Below are positions 29,336-37,701 of a stretch of DNA of 64,000 bases, one piece after another. The notes under the pieces were generated by a model. That model was not told the origin of the DNA and did not search any database. It saw only the letters and a program-made list of their open reading frames with translations. The position numbers were made by a program, and so were the translations under genes. This stretch comes from Arthrospira sp. PCC 9108 (GTDB lineage Bacteria > Cyanobacteriota > Cyanobacteriia > Cyanobacteriales > Microcoleaceae). The stretch is from contig CP066886.1 of NCBI GenBank assembly GCA_016745315.1, forward strand, positions 1,085,501-1,149,500, given 5' to 3'. The stretch's first letter is position 1, and every line of letters begins with the position of its first letter.

Positions 29336-29578
29336 ATGAACCCTAAAATAATTGATGTAAGCGGTCTCACGCCCCAACAAATTACCGTTATCGAAGAAGT
29401 TGTGGCGGCGTTCAAGTTGGTAGCCCGACAGAAGGATTCATTTTCCCCCTATTTAACCCATCCCCAAAATATCGACAGAAAAGAATTGGAAGAACTCGAA
29501 CGAGAATTTGATTGGTTGGTAGCCGATATTGGCGCAAAGGACGCGATCGCCAGAAGTGATATCTATGGCATCAACTGA
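29336..29578 (+). CDS. Antitoxin-like small protein
   Basis: 80 residues, acidic, opening MNPKIIDVSGLTPQQITVIEEVV. This is the style of small cyanobacterial antitoxins paired with PIN-domain toxins; the family name is not certain to me. Directly after its stop codon lies only a short fragment of a PIN toxin (29581-29652), so the module appears to have lost its toxin. The gene sits between two direct copies of a 400-bp repeat, which could have mediated the rearrangement. It may now be an orphan antitoxin or simply decaying. Confidence 0.55.
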   Translation: MNPKIIDVSGLTPQQITVIEEVVAAFKLVARQKDSFSPYLTHPQNIDRKELEELEREFDWLVADIGAKDAIARSDIYGIN

Positions 29579-29580
29579 GC

Positions 29581-29652
29581 AAACTATATACATTTAATGC
29601 AGATGATTTTAATTGGCAGACTGAAATCAAAGTCATCATACCCAGTGCTTAA
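29581..29652 (+). pseudogene. C-terminal remnant of a PIN-domain (VapC-like) toxin
   Basis: Three bases after the antitoxin-like gene, a frame encodes LYTFNADDFNWQTEIKVI and then ends at TAA 29650. This resembles the last ~22 residues of PIN-domain toxins (LYT.N..DF pattern near the C-terminus). The catalytic acidic residues in the rest of the domain are absent, so an internal deletion removed most of the toxin gene. Confidence 0.45.
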
Positions 29653-29778
29653 ATATCATAAATTCCGGCGGCTTTTAACTGTTTCCCCCGACTGGATAGT
29701 TCAGCCTGAGAAGTTTTCTAAAACACTCTGGGGGGGGAAAGTTCAACCGGAAGGTACGGGCTGGAGTGAAGGGGTGAA

Positions 29779-30177
29779 GGGTGCGATCGCAATTAATCAT
29801 CAACCATTGAAGATTACCCTATACAGCCCTCCCAGTAACCTTTTCCCCCTTTCGGTTCCCTTGCTATTCACAAAATGTCGTTTTTGTCAAGGGGGGTAAA
29901 AAAAGGCGATCGCCTCTCCACCCAAAACTCGTGCATCGTGATTTTTTATTTGTGCTGAGAGAATAACTTTTTTCGCGACAGAATCGGGGTTTTAGCCTGT
30001 ATTTTGGCAAGTAGACATAGTAACCCCTTGGGTGCGATTTATCTGATGGTAGCACAACCCCCATAATCTCGTCAACTTTTTGAGAGCTATTCGCGATAAA
30101 ATTGTAACAATTCTTAACAATCTTGAGAAGATTAAATTTATCTGGCGGTATGAATTAGCAAAAGTTATGTAATGGGG
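29779..30177. repeat. Dispersed repeat, copy 2
   Basis: Near-identical to copy 1 at 28805-29204 and in the same orientation, including a relic of the murF 3' coding end that here is not attached to murF. After 30177 it shares a further ~27 bp (GACTAGACATCTTTGGGG region) with copy 3 but not with copy 1. Confidence 0.9.
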
Positions 30178-30269
30178 AGACTAGACATCTTTGGGGGGAT
30201 AATTCCAGAGTATCGGGAAAGATTTAACATAGGAAGGCAATAGTTCACCCCCCTTTGAGGGACTCAATC

Positions 30270-30905
30270 ATGTATGCAGTCATTTCTCCCGAAGAGATTA
30301 AACTACCAGCAGGCAGTGTGGTAAAGCTACCGGGAACCTGGCAGGAGTATCAGACATTATGCTTGAGCCGGGGTGACGGTTCTATTCCCCGAATTAAGTA
30401 TCGTTCTGGAGAAGTGTTGCTGATGTCTCCTTTACCCAAACACGGACGAGATGCCAGCCTAATTGCAGACATCATCAAAGTGTTGCTTGATTGGACAGGG
30501 CGCGAATATGATTCCTTTACTCCAGTGACCATGGGACTACCAGAACAAAGCGCCATTGAACCGGACTATTGCTTTTATATTAACCATTGGCAAGCAGTTT
30601 CGGGTAAGGAACGGATTGATTGGCGCAAGGACCCGCCGCCGGATTTAGTCCTGGAAATTGATGTCACCAGCTATTCAGATATTCTGGATTATCTCCCATA
30701 TCGAGTCCCGGAAGTGTGGTTATTTCGTCAACAACAACTGTTGATTTACCAACTGCAAGGGGATGAGTATCAGGTGAAATCCCAAAGCCAATATTTCCCG
30801 GAGGTGAACCTGGCTGATGTGGTCGCCCGATGTTTAGAAATTGCCTATCAGCGCAACACCAGCGCCGCCATTCGTGACTTAAAGCACCAGTTAGCAGTGT
30901 TTTAG
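30270..30905 (+). CDS. Uma2-family (DUF820) putative endonuclease
   Basis: 211 residues. Uma2/DUF820 proteins have a PD-(D/E)XK nuclease fold and are greatly expanded in cyanobacteria, often in mobile regions; their biological role is mostly unknown. Visible features are the ...IKYRSGEVLLMSPLPKHG segment, the conserved EPDYCFYI acidic strand and PPDLVLEIDVTSYS with the E-x-D active-site strand. ATG 30270 is chosen over the TTG at 30255 because GAGG lies 9 nt upstream. It lies between a dispersed repeat and the vWA-like lipoprotein gene. A 29-bp relic of its 3' end recurs at 39735. Confidence 0.85.
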   Translation: MYAVISPEEIKLPAGSVVKLPGTWQEYQTLCLSRGDGSIPRIKYRSGEVLLMSPLPKHGRDASLIADIIKVLLDWTGREYDSFTPVTMGLPEQSAIEPDYCFYINHWQAVSGKERIDWRKDPPPDLVLEIDVTSYSDILDYLPYRVPEVWLFRQQQLLIYQLQGDEYQVKSQSQYFPEVNLADVVARCLEIAYQRNTSAAIRDLKHQLAVF

Positions 30906-30968
30906 GGGGATGCTTAATCTGGCTAAAAAAGTATCAGGCGATTGGGTTGTTTATAGGTAACTGCATCC

Positions 30969-32318
30969 CTAAAAATTTTGGTGAAGAAGGTAGCACAATC
31001 GACCCATTCCTGTATCTTGGTGGAGTTCTAAGTTCAGCTTTTTTAAGTTTTCCATAAAAGGCCATAAATTATAGGTTGTACCCCCCTTGAATGGTTCATT
31101 TTCCCGTAGATTCCATTCAGTCCACCAAGGGGGTGATTGCAGACTTTTAGGTGATAAATCTACGGTAAACCAGTAAACTCCACTGGTCATCACCCTGGTA
31201 TTAAAGTTGATATCGAAATTCAATTTATTGCCGTCGATATTCCAGTTATGGAATTGGATGGGATTGGGATTAAACGGAACAAAACTCCTATCCTCCGAGT
31301 TATAGATGCTTGGGGAAACTTCTACTTGGATATCATTAATCGGCAGTAAATAAGGTAAACCTTGATAAGGAATTTGATAGGGAATCTTCTTGTCCTGGCT
31401 GTTGGGATTCGTCAACATCAAAATTTCTGTGGTTTGGCGATCGCCTACTGAAACCATGACGTTGCCATCATTGATGGTATGCAATCGTCGAATACCATCA
31501 ACATTATTAAAGTTGCCGGGATTGGGGTCGATATTTAATCTCAATGGTTCCGATAAAAAGCGAGGATAAAAAATCACAAACTTATCATCTGTAAAGTTTA
31601 AACCTTCACTCTGACTGGCGGTTTTTATGCGATCGAAAAAATGGGCTACATTTTCATAGGTTGACAACACCAAAACATAAAAAGGCTGGAAACCTTCCGG
31701 TTGATTTTGCGTCGTCCGGTACTGAACCGATTCATTGTTCAGTCCAATATCATAGACGATTCCATCAAATTCACTCTTAACCGCTAAAATGCCGACAGCG
31801 AGTCCTTTCTCCAAATAGTTGACTCTCAAGCTATTGAGAACTCTAGCAATTTCCCCATCTTGCTGATACAGATCGACTATGATAATGGAAATTTGCTCTC
31901 TAGGGTTGCCTTCCACAGGTGCGATCGCCACATCGAGATCAGCATCTAACAATTTTTCAAGGGTACGATCATAAAACCACGGTTTTTGTGCACTTAAGGA
32001 AGAGCTTTCATCCGTGAATCGGCTTCTTGCCATGCCAAAACGGTAGTATTGAGGTGGTTGAGAATTAGCAAAAGCTGTGGTGACAACCGTATCAATCAGC
32101 CTGAGAGTGCGAATATAGCGACTGGTGGGAATCGTCACAAACCCCTGCATAGAGGGAGTACCATCAATTTGGATAATGGGGGTAATCGAACTGTTGACTT
32201 CCTCGGTTTCCACCCATATCCCCGGCAAGTCGCAATCTTTGGTGATCTGCTTTGGCGCACAAGCAGCCAGAGACAGACAGAAAATCATCATTGTCACTTG
32301 AAATCCCTTTTTCAGCAT
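30969..32318 (-). CDS. vWA-like lipoprotein
   Basis: 449 residues from ATG 32318, which has GGGAG 8 nt upstream; the longer ORF to 32441 lacks a signal sequence. The N-terminus is a lipoprotein signal, MLKKGFQVTMMIFCLSLAAC, with lipobox LAAC and the lipidated Cys at residue 20. The following part has a von Willebrand A-like pattern: a MIDAS-like DGTPS (Thr for the usual first Ser) in IIQIDGTPSMQGF, and a later acidic strand IIIVDLYQQDGEI. The C-terminal half is beta-rich. It is divergent from the membrane protein/tubulin-like/actin-like/coiled-coil unit, which suggests a shared system. Proposed role: a metal-dependent adhesion or assembly factor anchored in the envelope. Domain assignment is by eye. 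Confidence 0.65.
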   Translation of the reverse strand: MLKKGFQVTMMIFCLSLAACAPKQITKDCDLPGIWVETEEVNSSITPIIQIDGTPSMQGFVTIPTSRYIRTLRLIDTVVTTAFANSQPPQYYRFGMARSRFTDESSSLSAQKPWFYDRTLEKLLDADLDVAIAPVEGNPREQISIIIVDLYQQDGEIARVLNSLRVNYLEKGLAVGILAVKSEFDGIVYDIGLNNESVQYRTTQNQPEGFQPFYVLVLSTYENVAHFFDRIKTASQSEGLNFTDDKFVIFYPRFLSEPLRLNIDPNPGNFNNVDGIRRLHTINDGNVMVSVGDRQTTEILMLTNPNSQDKKIPYQIPYQGLPYLLPINDIQVEVSPSIYNSEDRSFVPFNPNPIQFHNWNIDGNKLNFDINFNTRVMTSGVYWFTVDLSPKSLQSPPWWTEWNLRENEPFKGGTTYNLWPFMENLKKLNLELHQDTGMGRLCYLLHQNF

Positions 32319-32370
32319 GGTAATAACTCCCGCTTTTTCTAGTCCCGGTTTTGTGTTAAGAATTGTAAAA

Positions 32371-32386
32371 TGTATCAAAATATACA
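32371..32386. promoter_or_regulatory. AT-rich inverted repeat in divergent promoter region
   Basis: TGTATCAAAATATACA, 5-bp arms with a 6-bp centre, in the 160-bp gap between the divergent lipoprotein and membrane-protein genes. It could be an operator or overlap a -10 element (TATACA). Weak evidence. Confidence 0.25.
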
Positions 32387-32478
32387 AAAAAAAAGCTGGT
32401 TTTGTGTATGGTGATTTAAAAATCATATCATCAAACAACAAATACAGTACAAATTACTGCTAAAGCAGTTTCCAAAAA

Positions 32479-32968
32479 ATGATTGATCTCGAAGGTCGCG
32501 GGCTAGAAATATTGCGCTGGTTTTTAGCGATAGCGGCGGGCGCTATTGTAATTCCCATTCAGAGCTGGCTGTTTAGGAGTGGCTCTATTGCTTTATGGGA
32601 TGTCGATCCGACAAGGTGGGTTGCGAGTATCTTTGAGAGGGCCTCCCTGATTGTATGGTCAGTCTCATTAATTGGCAGCGTGATCTGGTACATGATGGCT
32701 GTCCAAATGAGGCGACATTTCGCTCCCAAGGACACCATCGGCGATGGTGAAATGGTGGATTGTGCTGTTGTTGCCGCTGCTGGTTCTAATCGGCAATATC
32801 TGGGTATTCGGAAAAGCCAGCACAGCGGCATTCCCCTGGTTTGTGGGTTTTCTGCTCCTCAATATGGTGTTGACGTTCTGGCTTTCCACTGCCGTATCGA
32901 CTCCTTCACCCCTAGCCCATGTGGTGCCGTTAGCCTTTGAAATTCGCCGTGTTTTGAGGATAGACTAA
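32479..32968 (+). pseudogene. Four-helix membrane protein gene with a frameshift
   Basis: The first frame (from ATG 32479) encodes two hydrophobic helices (ILRWFLAIAAGAIVIPIQ and SLIVWSVSLIGSVIWYMM) and then turns into a non-hydrophobic, non-conserved-looking tail ending at 32940. The next frame, open from ATG 32744 to 32968, encodes two more helices (WWIVLLLPLLVLIGNIWVF and FVGFLLLNMVLTFWL) and ends 5 bp before the tubulin-like gene. The simplest reading is one ~163-residue four-helix protein broken by a one-base indel near 32730-32750. Alternatives are programmed frameshifting or two overlapping genes (GATG at 32743-32746). It would be the membrane component of the locus. Confidence 0.6.
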
Positions 32969-32972
32969 ACTG

Positions 32973-34427
32973 ATGACTGCTTACATTATTGCCATTGGTG
33001 GCACGGGAGCCAAACTCGTTGAATCCATGATTCATGCTGCGGCAGTGGGTTTGTTTTCCCATAACGAGAGGAGCGAAGATTTGCAAATTTTGTTAATCGA
33101 TCCTGATACGGGAAATGGCAATGCCTCCGCTACCAACAACACCCGGAAGATTTACCAAGACTGTCACCAACATTTTAATGTTCATCCATCCCGACCCTGG
33201 ATGAGTTCAAAAATCGATCCGATTCAAGGTGGAGCATGGTCTGTTTTTGAACGGACGGATGCGACCCTCGAAGATGCCTTCCCATACAGTCAAGATGAAG
33301 ACGAGAAAAAACTTTTGTTTGATGTTCTTTACCCCAAGGAAGAACGCGACCTCCACCTCACGAAAGGATTTAAAGGCAGACCCGCCATCGGTGCGGCGAT
33401 TATCAGCCAGTTGACCCAACAAGGGAGAGAGGATGCCAACTGGGACGCTCTGATCCAACAGATTAATGCAGACAGTCAAGGCGGGAACTCACCGAAGGTG
33501 TTTTTGTGCGGTTCGATTTTTGGTGGCACCGGGGCGGCTGGGTTGCCCACCCTGGGGCGATTGCTGGCCAACAAGCTGGGACCGGATGGGGAAAATTTAC
33601 TCGGAAAAATTAAATTTGGCTGCTTGCTCTTGCTCCCCTACTTCCAATTTCATCCAACCCAGGATTATAAAAATGAAAAGGTCTTGGCGCGATCGCAGGA
33701 CTTTATTCTCCAAACGGAGGCAGCTTTGCGGTACTATGCCAACCAAACTGAACTCAAGTTTGATAGTGTTTATATGCTCGGACTCCCCAGGTTTTCATCT
33801 GTAGAAAAATTTAGTCCCGGAGGGAACGATCAGCGGAATCCTCCCCATTTTCTGGAATTTTATGGGGCGTTAGCGCTGCGGGATTTTCTAGTGACAGACA
33901 AACCTGCAGCACGTCAGGTGATGCTGCTGAGTCGAGAAAACCCGGAGGCCTTGACTTGGAGCGATATTCCCGAATTCAATCTGGTGCGAAGCCGGGTGGT
34001 GGCGGCGACTCGATTCGCCTTTGCATGGCTGGCGGCGATCGCTCCGGATCTCGAACACGCTCGCGACAAACCGAAACAAGTTGCCTGGTCTCTCAAATTC
34101 TTTAGACCCAGGGAGCTGAGAGACGAACAAGATCACATTAAAGCCATTAGCGATTGGTGTACCAATTACTTGCAATGGTTGGGTGCGATCGGTCGTTCCG
34201 AACCGTCGATTAAATGGTTTAACTGGGAGGTTTTCTTGGATAAAAATGGTTCTCTCAAGGAGATGGAAAGAAATGATTTTTCCAACCTAGTTCCAGACGA
34301 TAAAACCAAGGAAATCAACGACATTTTATCGAAACTTAACCCTAGGGATATAGATTCGCCCAATAATAGAGGGGCAATTGGTCTGGCAAAATCACTCTAT
34401 AAAATTATTATTGATCGCGATCTGTAA
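32973..34427 (+). CDS. Tubulin/FtsZ-superfamily-like protein
   Basis: 484 residues. The N-terminal Rossmann-like strand carries AYIIAIGGTGAKLVESM, then an acidic strand LLIDPDTGN. Near residues 178-190 comes SIFGGTGAAGLPTLGRLL, the glycine-rich GGTG(A/S)(A)G phosphate loop that marks tubulin and FtsZ. These two motifs in this order match the 'tubulin-like' bacterial family (Pfam Tubulin_2 type) rather than FtsZ itself. Predicted to bind GTP and perhaps polymerise. The gene begins 5 bp after the membrane protein gene and is followed 29 bp later by the actin/Hsp70-like gene, so it is clearly in an operon. Catalytic T7-loop residues could not be located by eye. Confidence 0.75.
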   Translation: MTAYIIAIGGTGAKLVESMIHAAAVGLFSHNERSEDLQILLIDPDTGNGNASATNNTRKIYQDCHQHFNVHPSRPWMSSKIDPIQGGAWSVFERTDATLEDAFPYSQDEDEKKLLFDVLYPKEERDLHLTKGFKGRPAIGAAIISQLTQQGREDANWDALIQQINADSQGGNSPKVFLCGSIFGGTGAAGLPTLGRLLANKLGPDGENLLGKIKFGCLLLLPYFQFHPTQDYKNEKVLARSQDFILQTEAALRYYANQTELKFDSVYMLGLPRFSSVEKFSPGGNDQRNPPHFLEFYGALALRDFLVTDKPAARQVMLLSRENPEALTWSDIPEFNLVRSRVVAATRFAFAWLAAIAPDLEHARDKPKQVAWSLKFFRPRELRDEQDHIKAISDWCTNYLQWLGAIGRSEPSIKWFNWEVFLDKNGSLKEMERNDFSNLVPDDKTKEINDILSKLNPRDIDSPNNRGAIGLAKSLYKIIIDRDL

Positions 34428-34455
34428 ATCATTCAGTTGTCATCATTGAATTATC

Positions 34456-37400
34456 ATGGTATCAAACCCTGAATCTGCAACCAAATTATTTCTGCCTCCC
34501 TTAAAACCCGGTGCGTCTGTCGGAATGGACGGACATGGACAGTGGCAACGTAGCACTAATGTAACATTCGATAGCCTGGCGAACAGCCTCGCCTTGCCAG
34601 ATGGAAGAGAAACGGGAAATGTTTGTTCAATTCCCGATATCTGGGCACGTCCCCTGTGGGTCGAAATGGTGCTGACGGACAACAGTCCCCATCCCTTGCG
34701 TTCGGCTTTTCAAGAACAATGGAAAGGAATGTTAGCGGCGATCGCTCTGGCAGAAGTCCAAGGATTTGACCTTCGCGCCAAATTTTTAGATTTGACTGGG
34801 CATCCTCAAGATAAATTGATCAGTTCTTTGCTGGAACTGATTCCGGATCAAAACAGGAGTGTTTATTCCCTAGATGCGGGTCGAACTAATCCTTGGACAA
34901 AGATTTTTCTGTTTTTATGGAACGATCGCCCAGTGGGGATGACTTCCCCCAGTACCCTCCTATGTCCGAGTGCTGATGGGGACTGGACTGGCTTGCCTTG
35001 GTGGCAGGAAGGAAAGTTGCGATCGCCCCTTACCCCAGAAGATCACCTGACACAGGACGAGAAAATACAACTGTGGCTGTGGCTGGATAACCTGAAAGCT
35101 CAAGTCGAAACTTGTTCAAGAGAATCAGGATATGTCAGAACAATCAAAGAACTGGTTAACGAATTTCAAACCGAATTAGAAACAGCCCTGGGAAGCGCGC
35201 CAGCCGGTCAACGCCTCAGACCCTCTAAAAAAGCTAATTATTTTGGTGTTCCCATTTACGGAGGACCATTAGGAGCATTCAATACCCCGATTGGGGAGAA
35301 AGCCATGCCTTCTAGCGTCCAGTTGATGCCCCGAATGAATATTGGTCAAAAAGCTCTATATATTATTCCCGATCGCCAAACCCTGCTCGATCAATGGATT
35401 CATAAAAAACAGAAAGATATCTGGATCTACGACACCAGTTTGGTCAACTTCAACCTAGAGGAGTTTAAAAGAAAGCTTAAAGCCAATGAAGATTATCTCT
35501 GCGTCGCCGACATCTTTTTAAAAGACTTCTATTTTATCGAAGAAGCCAATCAATTACCCGGCGGACTAATGCCCCAGGGATATGAAAATGTCACCTATTT
35601 AGATTCGGAGAACAACGAACATCACCTCACTCCCCTCCTTCCCATCAATCCCCAACTCCTCAACTACTTTACCCCAGAGGAACTAATTAGCAAAATTGAA
35701 CTGAAACCCACTCAAATTGGAACGACACCGGGAGTACAAGTCAGCCTCACTCTGCCCTTGTCTGAGGGAGAGTATCGCATTGAGCGAGAGTATCCCATTA
35801 TCGAAGATCATGCCTTAAACGAGGTTCCTGTCCTGGAAGTTTGGCCAAATTTCCAAGCCACCGGATGGCGAGAGTATTATGCCTTTTACTACTTTAAGAA
35901 AGTTGAAACTGAAAAAACTTTCCGAGTACAGTTTCCGAATGTAGAGGCAGTACATCCCCCCGTTATCGATGACTTTCAACTGAGCCGACTGCCAAATTTT
36001 CCCGGATTTGTGACCTGCCAATCTGAAGAGTATCCCGACTTAACTTTGGGGGTTATTCTCCTGCAAACGCCACCAAGAATCCCCGACGGAAACCCCAATA
36101 AAACCTGGACTGTTGGCATCGATTTTGGCACTTCATTCACTAACGTTTACTATAGCATCAACAATACAGCAAGACCTCTGGAACTATCGCCCTTAAATCT
36201 GCAAGTGACAGCAATCATGGGCGGGAAGCGTTCGAGTTTACTTTATCAATATTTCTTCTCTCCTGTTCCCCAAAAATTTCCCCTGGCAACGGTACTCACC
36301 ACCCTGGGAACGAGAGGAGAACAAGAACGAATTTTTGATGGTCGGATATATATTCCAGAATCCCAAAATCTGGATATGTTTAATCCCGAGCATGATGACA
36401 TTAAAACAGACCTTAAGTGGAAACGAGGCAACAACGACGACAACCAACGATTTTTGGAAGATTTAGCTTTGGTGATCGCTGCCGAAGCAACCAAGAATCA
36501 GGTGAGAATCCTCAAATGGACGTTTTCCTACCCCTCTTCGTTTTCTCCTAACGATAAAAGCCAATATAGAACCAACTGGCAAAGAATCATTGAAGATTTA
36601 CCCAACCAAACCGGACTCCAATTTGCGCCATTAGATCCGAATCCAAGAATATATTACCGCTCCGAAAGTGTTGCCTTAGCCCAATACTTTTATGCTGAGG
36701 AAGGACAAAATTTGCTTTATACCACCTGCATTGACATGGGGGGAGGCAGTTCTGATATCTCGATTTGGGTGAGGCGTAAACTCATTCACCAATGCTCTGT
36801 TTTGTTGGCGGGGAATTTGCTCTTCTCCCAATTTTTCAAACAGAAACCCCGATTTGTCCAGCAGCAATTTAAGATTAATATTGACAGCCTGGCTAGTGGA
36901 AATAAAGAAGAAGCCTTTTATGCCAAGTTGAATGCGGTTCTGTCTGAGAAAGGGGAAGAATGGCTGAGGAAGCAGCGCGGTTTGATAGATGATGATCCGG
37001 ACTTGCAATACATCTTGCAGAGAACGGCGATCGGGATTTCTGGGTTGTATTACTATGTCGGCTCCATTTTACAAGCTCTGCACTTAGAAGGAAAATACGA
37101 TCGCCAAGATAATACACCCGTTTATATTGGGGGCAATGGTTGCCGTATTTTGCACTGGCTTTCACCTGGGGGGCTGTTTGATTCAGACTGCGAGGCTCAT
37201 CGCTTATTCAGCCGGATGTTAAGTAAAGGATCGAGTTTCCCCGACAGAGGAGAAAGAACGGTTCTGAGCAGTCAACCCAAGGCAGAAGTGGCTTGTGGTT
37301 TGGTGTTAGATCAAAACGCAACACGGCTACAGGGTCTTCAAGGGGGAGATGGAGAGCCATTTGCTGGGGAAGATTGTCAGGTCAATGGAGAAGAAATTTC

Positions 37401-37692
37401 GTGGAGCGATCGCCTACAACTTCCGCAGGAGGTCAATACATTTGAGGTTGCTAAACTGACTTACTTAGAAAGTTTTCTGGAGGACTTTCATCAGGCATTA
37501 ACTGATTTAAGAATCCAAAGCATTCAGCCCCTAGAAGTATATAGAGATGAAAGAAGACGGGAAGGGCTGCTGAGTGATACAAAGAGAACCCTTGATGTCA
37601 AGTTAATGAATATGACAGGTAATGTCAATAATATTCGCAAGGAACCCCCGTTTATTTTGGAACTGAAAGCTTTACTCGAAAACATCAAGTAA
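34456..37692 (+). CDS. Large protein with C-terminal actin/Hsp70-like ATPase
   Basis: 1078 residues. The first ~545 residues are of unrecognised type, mixed alpha/beta, without membrane helices. From residue ~550 an actin/Hsp70-fold ATPase begins: phosphate-1 WTVGIDFGTSFTNVYYS, phosphate-2 CIDMGGGSSDISIWV near 757 and an adenosine-type motif PVYIGGNGCRIL near 890. The C-terminal part ends in a helical region. The protein is not DnaK: the substrate-binding domain and lid are missing and a large unrelated N-terminal half is added. Together with the preceding tubulin-like gene it puts two cytoskeletal-type NTPase folds in one operon. Role inferred: ATP-driven assembly or client binding. Confidence 0.75.
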   Translation: MVSNPESATKLFLPPLKPGASVGMDGHGQWQRSTNVTFDSLANSLALPDGRETGNVCSIPDIWARPLWVEMVLTDNSPHPLRSAFQEQWKGMLAAIALAEVQGFDLRAKFLDLTGHPQDKLISSLLELIPDQNRSVYSLDAGRTNPWTKIFLFLWNDRPVGMTSPSTLLCPSADGDWTGLPWWQEGKLRSPLTPEDHLTQDEKIQLWLWLDNLKAQVETCSRESGYVRTIKELVNEFQTELETALGSAPAGQRLRPSKKANYFGVPIYGGPLGAFNTPIGEKAMPSSVQLMPRMNIGQKALYIIPDRQTLLDQWIHKKQKDIWIYDTSLVNFNLEEFKRKLKANEDYLCVADIFLKDFYFIEEANQLPGGLMPQGYENVTYLDSENNEHHLTPLLPINPQLLNYFTPEELISKIELKPTQIGTTPGVQVSLTLPLSEGEYRIEREYPIIEDHALNEVPVLEVWPNFQATGWREYYAFYYFKKVETEKTFRVQFPNVEAVHPPVIDDFQLSRLPNFPGFVTCQSEEYPDLTLGVILLQTPPRIPDGNPNKTWTVGIDFGTSFTNVYYSINNTARPLELSPLNLQVTAIMGGKRSSLLYQYFFSPVPQKFPLATVLTTLGTRGEQERIFDGRIYIPESQNLDMFNPEHDDIKTDLKWKRGNNDDNQRFLEDLALVIAAEATKNQVRILKWTFSYPSSFSPNDKSQYRTNWQRIIEDLPNQTGLQFAPLDPNPRIYYRSESVALAQYFYAEEGQNLLYTTCIDMGGGSSDISIWVRRKLIHQCSVLLAGNLLFSQFFKQKPRFVQQQFKINIDSLASGNKEEAFYAKLNAVLSEKGEEWLRKQRGLIDDDPDLQYILQRTAIGISGLYYYVGSILQALHLEGKYDRQDNTPVYIGGNGCRILHWLSPGGLFDSDCEAHRLFSRMLSKGSSFPDRGERTVLSSQPKAEVACGLVLDQNATRLQGLQGGDGEPFAGEDCQVNGEEISWSDRLQLPQEVNTFEVAKLTYLESFLEDFHQALTDLRIQSIQPLEVYRDERRREGLLSDTKRTLDVKLMNMTGNVNNIRKEPPFILELKALLENIK

Positions 37693-37701
37693 ATCCAACC
37701 C

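Noticed and set aside
29597..29899. 100-codon ORF after the antitoxin-like gene
   Set aside because: It is out of frame with the PIN relic and runs into repeat copy 2; no domain or conserved features.
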